This document shows, piece by piece, positions 43,603 to 52,569 of a DNA stretch of 64,000 bases. Below the pieces are notes generated by a model, which saw nothing but the letters and a program-made list of their open reading frames with translations, made no database searches and was not told the DNA's origin. Made by a program: the position numbers and the translations under genes. Position 1 is the stretch's first letter; every line of letters begins with the position of its first letter. The DNA is from Methylosinus sp. Sm6 (lineage in GTDB: Bacteria > Pseudomonadota > Alphaproteobacteria > Rhizobiales > Beijerinckiaceae). The stretch is taken from NCBI RefSeq assembly GCF_019802345.1, contig NZ_JAINDZ010000015.1, forward strand, positions 1 through 64,000, read 5' to 3'.

Positions 43603-44768
43603 GCTCGACCCTTTCCTCGAGACGCATATCGGTGCGGGACAAAAGGCAAGGCCGCGACCTCGACCTCGACCGGCTTGCCGCGCAGCTCGCTCGCGAGCCG
43701 GACGCCGGGCGCGGCGAAAGCGCTTTCGGCATAGCCCATGGCGATGGGCCGCGAGAGACAGGGCGAATAGCCGCCGGAGGTGACGCCGCCGACGACGCGG
43801 CCGTCCGGCGCCGTCAGGATCGCGCCGTCGCGCAGCGGCGCCTTGCTCTGCGGCAGCAGGCCGACCCGCCGCCGCGCAGGGCCGTTGTCGATCGCGGCGC
43901 GAATGCGTGCGAATCCGGGAAAGCCGCCTTCCTCGCGCCGGCGCTTGCCGATCGACCACAGCAGACCGGCCTCCACCGGATCGGTCGTCGCGTCGATGTC
44001 GTGCCCGTAGAGGCAGAGCCCCGCCTCTAGCCGCAGCGAATCGCGCGCTGCGAGGCCCGCCGGCGCCACGTCCTCATGGGCGAGCAGGCGCTCGAACAGT
44101 CCCGTCGCGAGATGGCCGGGGATCGAGATCTCGAAGCCGTCCTCGCCCGTATAGCCCGAGCGCGAGACGAAGGCCGACGCGCCGTCATATTCCGTCGCGA
44201 CCCAGCCCATGAAGGGCGCCTCCTCGACGCCCGGCAGAATTCGAGAGAGAACGGACGCCGCGCGCGGGCCCTGCAGCGCCAGCAGCGCGCGGCCGGCGAG
44301 CACGGTGAGCGAGAGCTGCGGCAGCTCCTGGCCGAGCAGCGCGAAGTCCTGCTCCTTGGCGGCGGCGTTGACGACGAGCAGCAGCCGCTCCTCGCGTCCG
44401 GGCAGGCGCGTCGCCATCAGATCGTCGAGAATGCCGCCGTCCTCGGCGAGCAGTTGCGTGTAGCGCGTGCGCCCCGGCGTGAGACTCTCGAGATCGGCGG
44501 GAACCAAGGTCTCGAGCAGGCGCGCGGCGCCGCGGCCGGTCAGCAACGCCTGTCCCATATGCGAGACATCGAACAGGCTCGCCTTCTCGCGCGTGTGCAG
44601 ATGCTCGGCGATGACGCCGCTCGGATAATGCAGCGGCAGCGAATAGCCGGCGAACGGCGCCATGCGCGCGCCGAGCCTGCGGTGCAGCGCGTCGAGCGGG
44701 GTGGTCGCGAGCGCGGGCTCGGCGGTCGGCGTCTCGGCGATAGCGGGGGAGGATGCGTGCTCGTCCAA
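43599..44768 (-). CDS. gcvT: Aminomethyltransferase, T protein
   Basis: 389 residues from a TTG at 44768, supported by GGAG six bases upstream. It has FAGYSLPLHYPSGVIAEHLH, SLFDVSHMGQALLTG, YTQLLAEDGGILDDLMATRL, FVSRSGYTGEDGFEISIPG, RDSLRLEAGLCLYGHD and ATDPVEAGLLWSIGKRR. It releases ammonia and makes 5,10-methylene-THF from the H-bound intermediate. First gene of the operon, directly below the glycine riboswitch. The non-ATG start may lower basal translation. Confidence 0.95.
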   Translation of the reverse strand: MDEHASSPAIAETPTAEPALATTPLDALHRRLGARMAPFAGYSLPLHYPSGVIAEHLHTREKASLFDVSHMGQALLTGRGAARLLETLVPADLESLTPGRTRYTQLLAEDGGILDDLMATRLPGREERLLLVVNAAAKEQDFALLGQELPQLSLTVLAGRALLALQGPRAASVLSRILPGVEEAPFMGWVATEYDGASAFVSRSGYTGEDGFEISIPGHLATGLFERLLAHEDVAPAGLAARDSLRLEAGLCLYGHDIDATTDPVEAGLLWSIGKRRREEGGFPGFARIRAAIDNGPARRRVGLLPQSKAPLRDGAILTAPDGRVVGGVTSGGYSPCLSRPIAMGYAESAFAAPGVRLASELRGKPVEVEVAALPFVPHRYASRGKGRA

Positions 44769-44811
44769 GGGGCGCTCCGGCGTGCGCGGGACGCAGTTGT
44801 CCCGCCCTGTC

Positions 44812-44996
44812 GCCCCCTCTGTCTGGAGACCTGAGAGATTTCCCCGCGTCGCCGCAGGTTGCGCCCGTCGGTGGGTGCGCCTGCGAACAAGCGCGCCGCT
44901 TTCCAGAGTTTACCTTCCTCGCGGTCCTTTTGCCTGAGCGTTTCCGGGGCGGTTGCGCCTTCGGCTCCGGCGCGACGGCCGGCCTCTCCCGCGAGG
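44812..44996 (-). promoter_or_regulatory. Tandem glycine riboswitch upstream of gcvT
   Basis: The minus strand reads through two glycine aptamers. The first has GGGAGAGGC, GCCGAAGGCGCAA, CTCAGGCAAAAGGACCG and ACTCTGGAAAG. The second has ACGGGCGCAACC, TCTCAGGT, and TCCAGACAGAGGGG. These are the canonical conserved elements, in the right order and with a short linker. A GGGAC...GTCCC hairpin between aptamer 2 and the gcvT start may be part of the expression platform. Glycine binding usually turns on gcv genes. Confidence 0.93.
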
Positions 44997-45133
44997 ACTG
45001 TATCGAATGTGAGTTCGAAGCCCGCGCGCGTCAAGACGAAAGGACGCGCATTTCGTCGCGCCCCGAGGCGGAACGATTGAAACGCCGCTGAGCCGCGCCA
45101 TTTCGCGAGGCGCGCCACGAAAGGGGACCAACC

Positions 45134-45322
45134 ATGGCCACGAGCATCGTCGATCTTCAGGACTACGCCCGCCGGCTCTATGACGCGCATGGCGATAAGG
45201 CCGTGGCCGAAGCCGCGCAAAAGGCGCGGGCGCTGGAGGAGCAGGGCCGACGCGAGGACGCCGAGAAATGGCGGCGGATCGAGCAGATCATCAAGGAGAC
45301 GCTCGGCCCACACCAGAGCTGA
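45134..45322 (+). CDS. Small conserved-looking protein, 62 residues
   Basis: A short helical protein beginning MATSIVDLQDYARRLYDAHG and ending in RIEQIIKETLGPHQS. It has an AGGGGA ribosome site and good codon use. It is rich in Ala, Glu, Lys and Arg, without membrane segments or Cys. Function not recognised. It stands between the divergent glycine riboswitch and a repeat half-unit, so is probably transcribed alone. Confidence 0.7.
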   Translation: MATSIVDLQDYARRLYDAHGDKAVAEAAQKARALEEQGRREDAEKWRRIEQIIKETLGPHQS

Positions 45323-45338
45323 CGGCGCGGGGAGAACA

Positions 45339-45356
45339 GCGAGCCTGAAGGCTCGC
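45339..45356. repeat. GAGCCTGAAGGCTC-type palindrome, single unit
   Basis: GCGAGCCTGAAGGCTCGC is a perfect palindrome 16 bases after the stop of the 62-residue gene. Possibly acts as a terminator hairpin as well as being a copy of the dispersed family. Confidence 0.75.
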
Positions 45357-45496
45357 ACTCGCGACGAGTCGCGAAGCGTCTTGCCAGCGTCCGGGCTATA
45401 GCCCATGTTGAACGCCGCTCGAAGCGGGCGGAACCCGGCCGGAAAACGGCCGGCGGCCTTCGCAAGGCCGAACGACCCGCAGCATGGGAGAGAAAC

Positions 45497-46036
45497 ATGA
45501 CGTTCAAATCCGCCGCGCTCGGCCTCGTCGCCGTATGCGCGCCGCTCCTCGTGGCGACGCCCACGCCGGCCGTGGAGATCAGCCCCTTCTTCCCTCTGCC
45601 CAATTATTTCGAGAAGACCAAGACTGACCTGCTCGAGCAGCAGACGTCCTGGCTCGCCGACGGCGTGAAGGCGATCGACAAGGCCCGCGCCGAGACGCAG
45701 GAGAAGCTCGACAAGACGCCGGGCGACGCCGCGCTCACGGCAAGGCTCGCCGAGCTCGACAAGCAGAAGGCGGCCGCGGTCAGGGAGCTCGACATCCTCA
45801 AGAGCGACGCCGCCGGCAAGGAAGCGGACGCGCTGCGCAAGGACATTGTCGTCGCCAACATCAACCGCTGGATCAATGCGCTGAGCCGCCAGGCCACGGA
45901 GCAGCTGAAGATCGCGATCCTGAGCGACGGGCTGCAGCGCGACGTGGCCGAGCGCCGCCATATTCAGCTGAACGGCCAGGCCGACGAGCTGGAGCGGGCC
46001 AAGCACACGTCGAGCTTCGAAGGCTGGGGCCGCTGA
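45497..46036 (+). CDS. Secreted coiled-coil protein of unknown function
   Basis: 179 residues. An N-terminal signal peptide (FKSAALGLVAVCAPLLVA, cut near TPAVE) precedes an all-helical mature protein with heptad-like stretches rich in Lys, Glu, Ala and Leu (residues 55-110). A GGGAGAG-type ribosome site lies before the ATG. No Cys and no known motif. Probably periplasmic. Stands alone. Confidence 0.7.
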   Translation: MTFKSAALGLVAVCAPLLVATPTPAVEISPFFPLPNYFEKTKTDLLEQQTSWLADGVKAIDKARAETQEKLDKTPGDAALTARLAELDKQKAAAVRELDILKSDAAGKEADALRKDIVVANINRWINALSRQATEQLKIAILSDGLQRDVAERRHIQLNGQADELERAKHTSSFEGWGR

Positions 46037-46110
46037 CGTTTCAGCGCGAATGAGCATTCCGGAGCGGCGCCGGCGCCGCTCCCGAGCGCTGGCAATCCGG
46101 CGCATCGCGA

Positions 46111-46615
46111 TATGTGTGTCCTGACCGCGCCTATTTCGCTGCGCCCGACGACACTCTGGAGGCGGCGCAGCGGCGCAAGATGGCGCTCGTCGCGGCTGCG
46201 CGATCTGCTCCGCGACGACGGCGTCGCCCTCGTCGACACCATCGCTGCAGCGGCGGGGCCGGGCGGCGACAGCCCCTGGCTCGACAAATATATCTTCCCC
46301 GGCGGTCATATTCCTTCGCTGTCGGAGATCGCGCCGCATGTCGAGCGCGCGGGGCTTTATCTCGCCGATCTCGAGGTGATGCGGCTGCACTATGCCGAGA
46401 CGCTGCGCGCCTGGCGCGCACGCTTTGCCGCCAATCGCGCGCGCATCGCCGATCTCTACGACGAGCGCTTCTGCCGCATGTGGGAGTTTTATCTGGCGAG
46501 CTGCGAAGCGGGATTCCGCCATTCGGGACTGGTGAACTTCCAGCTGCAGCTCAGCAAGAGCATCGACGCGGCGCCGATCACGCGCGATTATCTCGCGCAT
46601 GTCGCTGCGGCGTGA
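46111..46615 (+). pseudogene. Remnant of cyclopropane-fatty-acyl-phospholipid synthase
   Basis: The C-terminal part of a CFA-synthase-like protein is plain in the frame ending 46615: LRDDGVALVDTIAAAAGPGG, KYIFPGGHIPSLSEIAPHVE, VMRLHYAETLRAWRARFAAN and FCRMWEFYLASCEAGFR. The upstream 80 bases carry an earlier piece in another frame (RAYFAAPDDTLEAAQRRKMALVAA), which normally precedes the SAM-binding core. The SAM site itself (the GxGxGG region) and the N-terminal domain are missing, and the frame shifts near 46200. So this is a deletion-scarred pseudogene, not a working enzyme. Confidence 0.8.
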
Positions 46616-46838
46616 TCGTCGCGCCTGTTCGTTGCACGAGAATGAATGCGCGTCCCTATCGCCGCGCAGCCGCCGTCCTCGACAAAGCACGCATGCGGCT
46701 ATTCGCCTCGTTTTGACGCTCGTCAATTACACGCGCCATCGTTCCGCGTTAGCGATTCGACATTCGATCGTCAGGCGCGCCTCCTCCTCGCGCGCTTCCG
46801 ATCGAATCGCACGAAAACATAAGATGGGAAGGAAGCTC

Positions 46839-47246
46839 ATGCCGCTCATCACCTGGACCAGGGAGCAATTCGCGACCAATGTCTCCGCGCATGACGCGGA
46901 GCATCAGGAGATCTTTCGTCTGCTCAATGTCCTCGGCGATTCGGTCGCGAGCGGCGATCGCGCCGCCGTCGGCCGCGATCTCGACGCGCTGATCGCCTAT
47001 GTCGCGCAGCATTTCGCCGCCGAGGAAGCCAATTTCGAATCCTATGGCTATCCCGCCATGCCCGGCCATAAGGTCGAGCATGACAAGCTCGTCGCCACCG
47101 CGCTCGACCTGCAGAAGAAGTTTCATGCGGGCGAGGCGGACGTGACCGCCGACACCGCCGCCTTCCTCGTCGATTGGCTGACCAATCACATTCCGAAGGT
47201 CGACAAGCTCTATGGCTCCTTCCTCAACGAGAAGGGCGTGAACTGA
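46839..47246 (+). CDS. Bacteriohemerythrin
   Basis: 135 residues from the ATG at 46839, with GGAAGG ahead of it; an ATG at 46824 is also in frame. With this start the diiron ligands fall at His22, His58, Glu62, His77, His81, His117 and Asp122, the seven-ligand spacing of single-domain bacteriohemerythrins such as that of Methylococcus. It binds O2 reversibly. In methanotrophs it is thought to supply O2 to particulate methane monooxygenase, but that link is only inferred here. Followed by a strong hairpin. Confidence 0.93.
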   Translation: MPLITWTREQFATNVSAHDAEHQEIFRLLNVLGDSVASGDRAAVGRDLDALIAYVAQHFAAEEANFESYGYPAMPGHKVEHDKLVATALDLQKKFHAGEADVTADTAAFLVDWLTNHIPKVDKLYGSFLNEKGVN

Positions 47247-47250
47247 CACG

Positions 47251-47284
47251 CGCCGCCGCCCGCCCTGGTCGGCGGCGGGCGGCG
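47251..47284 (+). terminator. Strong GC hairpin after the hemerythrin gene
   Basis: CGCCGCCCGCC and GGCGGGCGGCG form an 11-bp perfect stem with a 9-base loop, starting about seven bases past the stop codon. It is followed by ATTTC rather than a run of T, so it may be an imperfect intrinsic terminator or an mRNA-stabilising stem. Confidence 0.6.
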
Positions 47285-47347
47285 ATTTCAAAAATACCGC
47301 TCCCCATGGCATAAGGGCCGCGCAAATCGACCCTGAAAGCCTGAGCG

Positions 47348-48970
47348 ATGATACGCCTCGAGAACATCAGCAAGCAGAACGGCCAGCAGCTCCTCTTCGT
47401 CGAAGCCTCGGCGGCGCTGCTTTCCGGCGAGAAGGTCGGGCTCGTCGGCCCCAATGGCGCCGGCAAGACCACCTTGTTCCGCATGATCGCCGGGCAGGAG
47501 CCGCCCGACGAAGGACAAGTGTCGATCGATCGCGGGATCACCATCGGCTATTTCGACCAGAATGTCGGCGAGATGGCCGGCCGCAGCGCCGTCGCCGAGA
47601 CGATGGACGGCGCCGGCCCCGCGAGCGCGGTGGCCGCCGAGCTGGCGTTGCTCGAAGCCGCAATGGCCGACCCCGATCAGCTGGACAAATTCGACGACAT
47701 CCTCGAGCGCTATGGCGAGGCGCAGTCGCGCTTCGAGGAGCTGGACGGCTATGCGCTGGACGGCCGCGCGCGCGAGGCGCTGGCCGGCCTCGGCTTCTCG
47801 GAAGAAATGATGGACGGCGATGTCGGCGGCCTCTCCGGCGGCTGGAAGATGCGCGTCGCCCTGGCGCGCATTCTGTTGATGCGCCCCGATGTGATGCTGC
47901 TCGACGAGCCGAGCAACCATCTCGACATCGAGAGCCTCATCTGGCTCGAGAGCTTTTTGAAGGGCTATGGCGGCGCTCTGCTGATGACCTCGCATGATCG
48001 CGAGTTCATGAATCGCATCGTCGGCAAGATCATCGAGATCGACGGCGGCTCGCTCACCACATTCTCCGGCGATTACGAATTCTACGAGCGTCAGCGCGCG
48101 CAGAACGAGGAGCAGCAGCAGGCGCAGTTCGAGCGCCAGCAGGCGATGCTGGCGAAAGAGATCAAATTCATCGAGCGCTTCAAGGCGCGCGCCTCGCACG
48201 CCGCGCAGGTGCAGAGCCGGGTGAAGAAGCTCGACAAGATCGATCGCGTCGAGCCGCCGCGCCGGCGCAAGCAGGTGGCCTTCGAATTCGCGCCGGCGCC
48301 GCGCTCGGGCGAGGAGGTGGCGACGCTGGCGCGCGTGCATAAGCGCTATGGCTCGCGCAGCATCTATGAGGGGCTCGATTTCCAGGTGCGGCGCAAGGAG
48401 CGCTGGTGCGTGATGGGCGTCAATGGCGCCGGCAAGTCGACGCTGCTGAAGCTGATCGCGGGCGCCGTGGCGCCGGACGAAGGCTCGGCGAGCCTCGGCG
48501 CCAATGTGAAGATGGGCTATTTCGCCCAGCACGCGATGGAGCTGCTGGACGGCGACCGCAGCGTGTTCGAAAGCCTCGAGGATTCCTTTCCGCAGGCGGG
48601 CCAGGGGTCGCTGCGCAGCCTCGCCGGCTGCTTCGGCTTTTCCGGCGACGATGTGGAGAAGAAATGCCGCGTGCTCTCGGGCGGCGAGAAGGCGCGTCTC
48701 GTCATGGCGAAAATGCTCTATGATCCGCCGAATTTTCTGGTGCTGGACGAGCCGACCAATCATTTGGACCTCGGCACCAAGGAAATGCTGGTCGCGGCGC
48801 TCGCCTCCTATGAGGGTGCGATGCTGTTCGTCTCCCATGACCGCCGCTTTCTGGCGGCGCTGTCCAACCGCGTGCTGGAGCTGACGCCGGAGGGCGTGCA
48901 CCAGTTCGGCGGCGGCTATGTGGAATATGTGGAGCGGACCGGGCGCGAGGCGCCGGGGGTGCATGGGTGA
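47348..48970 (+). CDS. ABC-F family ATPase
   Basis: 540 residues with two ABC domains and no membrane segment. Domain 1: Walker A GPNGAGKTT, signature LSGGWKMRVALARIL, Walker B VMLLDEPSNHLD. The charged linker (EFYERQRAQNEEQQQAQFER, about residues 240-310) is the ABC-F interaction motif. Domain 2: GVNGAGKST, LSGGEKARLVMAKML, LVLDEPTNHLD. ABC-F proteins act on the ribosome E site in translation or antibiotic protection. The exact subgroup is uncertain. Single gene. Confidence 0.93.
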   Translation: MIRLENISKQNGQQLLFVEASAALLSGEKVGLVGPNGAGKTTLFRMIAGQEPPDEGQVSIDRGITIGYFDQNVGEMAGRSAVAETMDGAGPASAVAAELALLEAAMADPDQLDKFDDILERYGEAQSRFEELDGYALDGRAREALAGLGFSEEMMDGDVGGLSGGWKMRVALARILLMRPDVMLLDEPSNHLDIESLIWLESFLKGYGGALLMTSHDREFMNRIVGKIIEIDGGSLTTFSGDYEFYERQRAQNEEQQQAQFERQQAMLAKEIKFIERFKARASHAAQVQSRVKKLDKIDRVEPPRRRKQVAFEFAPAPRSGEEVATLARVHKRYGSRSIYEGLDFQVRRKERWCVMGVNGAGKSTLLKLIAGAVAPDEGSASLGANVKMGYFAQHAMELLDGDRSVFESLEDSFPQAGQGSLRSLAGCFGFSGDDVEKKCRVLSGGEKARLVMAKMLYDPPNFLVLDEPTNHLDLGTKEMLVAALASYEGAMLFVSHDRRFLAALSNRVLELTPEGVHQFGGGYVEYVERTGREAPGVHG

Positions 48971-49014
48971 GGGGGCATTTTTCCAGATCACCACGAATGT
49001 GTGCGATCGGTTGA

Positions 49015-49710
49015 TCATTTTCGGCGACCGTCGAGGAGCGCCGCCTTGCCTATGCGCCGAAGCTCGTCTTGAAGCCATGACCGATACGCAGCCGTCGCTT
49101 CTACAGTTTCCTCAGCAATATCAATTTCAGTCACCGAAAAGTTGTCGGGCACAGAAAAGCGAAACTCCCACCGCAATAGACATGCTACAACATAATCATA
49201 TCCGACGTTATGGTCATCGTGGTAATCGATTGCATATAACCCAAAGCGCTGAGCGATCAATGGATCAATAATAGTATAAATATATTCAAGTGACAATTTA
49301 CGTAGGTCGTCATCGTCAGGTAAGCAGAAGTGCTGAATCGCATTGCGAGCTTTTCGTAAGCGTTCGTAGCAATTCGGATTTGGAATCCGAATGCCGGTCG
49401 TAGCCCAAAGCACCTGTGGTAGCTTCTCAAAGTCATGTGTTCGTCCTCGCGTCAGAAGGCTTTGAATGCTCAGCTCATCGGCCTTGTTGTCATCGAGGCT
49501 GAAAATGTCTTTAAAGATAAGCAATGGATGCTCGTTGGCTATTATAGCCTTCAAAAATAGTTCGCCAGCATGCGCAGTGTTGAGGACAGACATTGCGAGC
49601 CAGTGCTCATTGCCCGGATCTTGAAATACCGCGTGCGTATTGGCTTGTGCTAAAGCCGCCATCGCCAAGTTGAGAATGCGATCGGGGACCTGGAGTAATT
49701 CTTTGTTCAT
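49015..49710 (-). CDS. Lower-GC hypothetical protein, possibly HEPN-like
   Basis: 231 residues from the ATG at 49710 (MNKELLQVPDRILNLAMAAL); the open frame beyond it to 49965 looks non-coding. Codon use and GC are clearly lower than both neighbours, a sign of transfer. It is helical, with HWLAMSVLNTAHAGELFLKA early on and ERLRKARNAIQHFCLPDDDD in the middle. The RNxIxH-like segment (ARNAIQHF) recalls HEPN-domain RNases (RX4-6H), but this is only a resemblance. No toxin-antitoxin partner is visible. Ends 45 bases from the convergent ABC-F gene. Confidence 0.6.
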   Translation of the reverse strand: MNKELLQVPDRILNLAMAALAQANTHAVFQDPGNEHWLAMSVLNTAHAGELFLKAIIANEHPLLIFKDIFSLDDNKADELSIQSLLTRGRTHDFEKLPQVLWATTGIRIPNPNCYERLRKARNAIQHFCLPDDDDLRKLSLEYIYTIIDPLIAQRFGLYAIDYHDDHNVGYDYVVACLLRWEFRFSVPDNFSVTEIDIAEETVEATAAYRSWLQDELRRIGKAALLDGRRK

Positions 49711-49965
49711 CCGCTTCGCTCGCAATGACGCGCTGTTTTCGTTCCGAGAACGGCTCGCCATCACGCGAGCGTGCTCACGGTCCCGCTCGACTGCTGATGC
49801 ACGGCGCTGCATCCCGAGTGCCCTTATAGCGCCCGGGCGCGCAGCGTGGCCCCGCGTCTTCCCGTCCTCGAGCTGCTTTCGCCTGCCGCGAACCGCTGAG
49901 GATTCAGCCCGAGGCTGTTGATTCGATACAAGCGGCAACGCTCGCGAACCGAGGGAAGTGCACAT

Positions 49966-52164
49966 TTACATCCGCGCCAATTCGCTCTGCGGCGAGCGCA
50001 GATCGCGGTCGTCGAACTTCGCGCGATAGACGACCAGATTCTCCATCACGCGCTGCACATAATTGCGCGTCTCGCTGATCGGAATGCGCTCCACCCAATC
50101 GACCGGATCGACGTCCTTGCGGCGCGGATCGCCATAAGCGTCGATCCATTCCTTCACGCGCTTGCCGCCGGCGTTATAGGCGGCGAAGGTGAGGATGTAG
50201 GAGCCCTTGTGCTCGCCGAGCAGCAGGCCGAGATGGGCGGCGCCGAGACGGGCGTTGAAGGCCGGCTCGTCGAGCATGCGCTTGATGTCGAAGCCGACTC
50301 CGGTCTGGCGCGCGGTCTGACGCGCCGTCGATTCGATCATCTGCATCAACCCCATGGCGCCCGCGCTCGAAACCGCCTTCGGATCGAACGCGCTCTCCTG
50401 CCGCGCGATGGCGTAGACGATCGAGCGCGAGGCCGAACCCGGCAGCGCCGCGAAGGCCGGCACGCCGAAGGCCGGAAAGGCGGCGTCATCGATGGCGAAG
50501 CCGCGATAGGAGGCGAGCTTGCCGAGCGTCAGCGAGGTCTTGGCGTCGCGCCGCCGCTCGGCGACCGCGGTGAGCGCCGCGAGCTGCGCGTCATTGTCCA
50601 GAGTCTTGGCCGCGTCGGCGGCGAGCGGCGCGGCGAGCGCGCGCTCGTCGAGCGCGAACAGCAATTCGACGGCGCGCACCGCTTCGTCGCGGGCTTCGCC
50701 GACCGCCGGCGCGGGCCCGGGGCGCAGCGGCGACGCAGCGACGCCGAGCCGCTCGCGCGCCAGCTGGCCGTAGAAAGTGGTGGATTGCAGCGCCGCCTGC
50801 TCGAAGGCGTCGCGCGCCGCGGCGACCGCCTCTGGCGTCGCTTTCGCCTCGCGCGCGCGGCCGAGCCAATAGGCGCCGCGCGATTTCTGGATCGGCGTCT
50901 CGGCGATGCGCAGGATCGTCTCGAAGCGCCGCTCCGCCTCGGCCGGATCGCCGAGGAAGCGCAGAGCGATCCAGCCGGCGTGGAACTCCGCCTCGACGCG
51001 ATAGGAGAGCGAGCGCGCCGCATGGCCGGCGCAGAGCTCGAACGCCTCGGCCGGCCGTCCGAGGTCGAGCAGCTTGCGGGCGAGGAGCCGCCGCTCCACC
51101 CACCAGGCGTCGCCGTCGACGACCAGCGCCGGATCGCGCGGCGCGGCGCGCAGCAGCGTCGCCGCCTCGAGGAATTTCTTATGGTGACGCAGCGTGTAGA
51201 CCCGCGCGAACACAAGCCCGGGGTCGTTCTGCAGCGCGGCGGGGACGGCGGCGAAGCTCTTGTCGGTCGCGGTTTCGTTCAGAGCGAGGGCGCGGGCGCG
51301 GGCCAGCTCCAGCACATCGGCGCCGGCATGGGCGGCGATGCGCAGAGCGGCGGCGGCCTTCTCGGCGTAGAGCAGCCGGTCGGCGCGATATTTGTGGTCG
51401 GCGGCGTCGAGAAACTCCGAAAACTCCTTGCGCGCGCTCGTCTCCAGCGCCTCGTTGAAATCATCCGCGCGCCACATCGGCTTGATCAGCGCGGCGACTT
51501 CGAGCGGCTGGCTGCGGCGCAGCATCGCGCGGGCGAGCGCCAGCTTGCCGGCCGGCGTCTTCGGCGGCTGCGCCGCGAAATAATCGACGACGAGCTGGTC
51601 GGGATGCTTGTCGCCATAGAGCGCCTCCTCGACGCGCTGGCGCAGCCAGGCCGCCGCCGGCCAGGCGGGATGCTCGGCGAGAAATTGCGACAGCCGCGTA
51701 AAGCCCGCCTCGCGCGGATGCAGCCGCAGCCCGGCCCATTGCGCGGTCGTGCGCGCGAGCGGCGCCTCGACCGAGGCCAGCGCCGCGTCGCCGGCGGAGA
51801 ACTCTCCGGCCTTATAGCTTTCGAGCGCGAGATTGAACGCCTCGAGGTCCGGCCCCAGCAGAACGGCGGGATCGAGGGCCGGCGGCGGCGTCTCCGTGTC
51901 GGAGCCCAGGCCGCCGTCGGCGGGCGCATAGGCGAGAGCGGGCGCGCCGGCCGCGTCGCGACCTTGATCGCGGACATGGCCGGCGAAACCGCCGAGCGCC
52001 TCGCGCGCGGAGGCTCTGGCGTCCCGCGGCGGCGCGGCGGATTGCGTCCCCCCGTCGGACGCCTCGGGGGGCCGGCGGACCGCGAACGAATAGACGGACG
52101 CCGCCGCGCCCAGCGCGGACAGGCACAACACGAGGCGCGCGGCGCCTCCAAAGCGCTTCGACAT
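49966..52164 (-). CDS. slt: Soluble lytic murein transglycosylase
   Basis: 732 residues. An N-terminal signal or anchor (FGGAARLVLCLSALGAAASV) is followed by about 500 residues of helical TPR-like superhelix, and a C-terminal SLT domain: IARQESAFDPKAVSSAGAMG (catalytic Glu), LMQMIESTARQTA, GAAHLGLLLGEHKGSYILTF, AAYNAGGKRVKEWI and SETRNYVQRVMENLVVYR. It cleaves peptidoglycan to anhydro-muropeptides in the periplasm, similar to Slt70. Divergent from dapA. Confidence 0.93.
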   Translation of the reverse strand: MSKRFGGAARLVLCLSALGAAASVYSFAVRRPPEASDGGTQSAAPPRDARASAREALGGFAGHVRDQGRDAAGAPALAYAPADGGLGSDTETPPPALDPAVLLGPDLEAFNLALESYKAGEFSAGDAALASVEAPLARTTAQWAGLRLHPREAGFTRLSQFLAEHPAWPAAAWLRQRVEEALYGDKHPDQLVVDYFAAQPPKTPAGKLALARAMLRRSQPLEVAALIKPMWRADDFNEALETSARKEFSEFLDAADHKYRADRLLYAEKAAAALRIAAHAGADVLELARARALALNETATDKSFAAVPAALQNDPGLVFARVYTLRHHKKFLEAATLLRAAPRDPALVVDGDAWWVERRLLARKLLDLGRPAEAFELCAGHAARSLSYRVEAEFHAGWIALRFLGDPAEAERRFETILRIAETPIQKSRGAYWLGRAREAKATPEAVAAARDAFEQAALQSTTFYGQLARERLGVAASPLRPGPAPAVGEARDEAVRAVELLFALDERALAAPLAADAAKTLDNDAQLAALTAVAERRRDAKTSLTLGKLASYRGFAIDDAAFPAFGVPAFAALPGSASRSIVYAIARQESAFDPKAVSSAGAMGLMQMIESTARQTARQTGVGFDIKRMLDEPAFNARLGAAHLGLLLGEHKGSYILTFAAYNAGGKRVKEWIDAYGDPRRKDVDPVDWVERIPISETRNYVQRVMENLVVYRAKFDDRDLRSPQSELARM

Positions 52165-52569
52165 CGACGTTACGCTCCGATACTCTACGAACCGTCAGCC
52201 TGCGGCCATTTCGTTTCCGAAACCTCAACCAAGAGCGAAAAGTTCCGCGCCGAAGTGACCCTTTGTTCAGCTTCCGCCCGCTCCGGGCGCAAATTCGGCC
52301 GCCGCCGCGGCTCGATGATATTTTTGAGCAATTCGACGCCGCGTCACGGGCTGCGGCCCCTTTCCTCATCGTCGCCCAGCGGCTATGACAGGAAGCGAGC
52401 GCGCCCTTCGAGGCGGAGCGACGGGCTCGGAACGGGCGGAGTCGGCTGCGCCCTCCGTAGCTGCGCGGGCTCGCCCGGCGAGGACAGGGCGCTTCCTTCT
52501 CCGAGACACTTCCCGATAATCTAGGCCGGCGATTGCGGCGCCGGCAAGGCGCAGTGAAAGCGACGGCAT
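52165..52569. other. 405-base divergent spacer between slt and dapA
   Basis: No protein-like frame or RNA structure is apparent. The slt-proximal 60 bases are less GC-rich and probably contain its promoter. The dapA-proximal part contains GC-rich inverted stretches (ggccggcgattgcggcgccg near 52523) without a recognisable regulator site. Confidence 0.5.
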
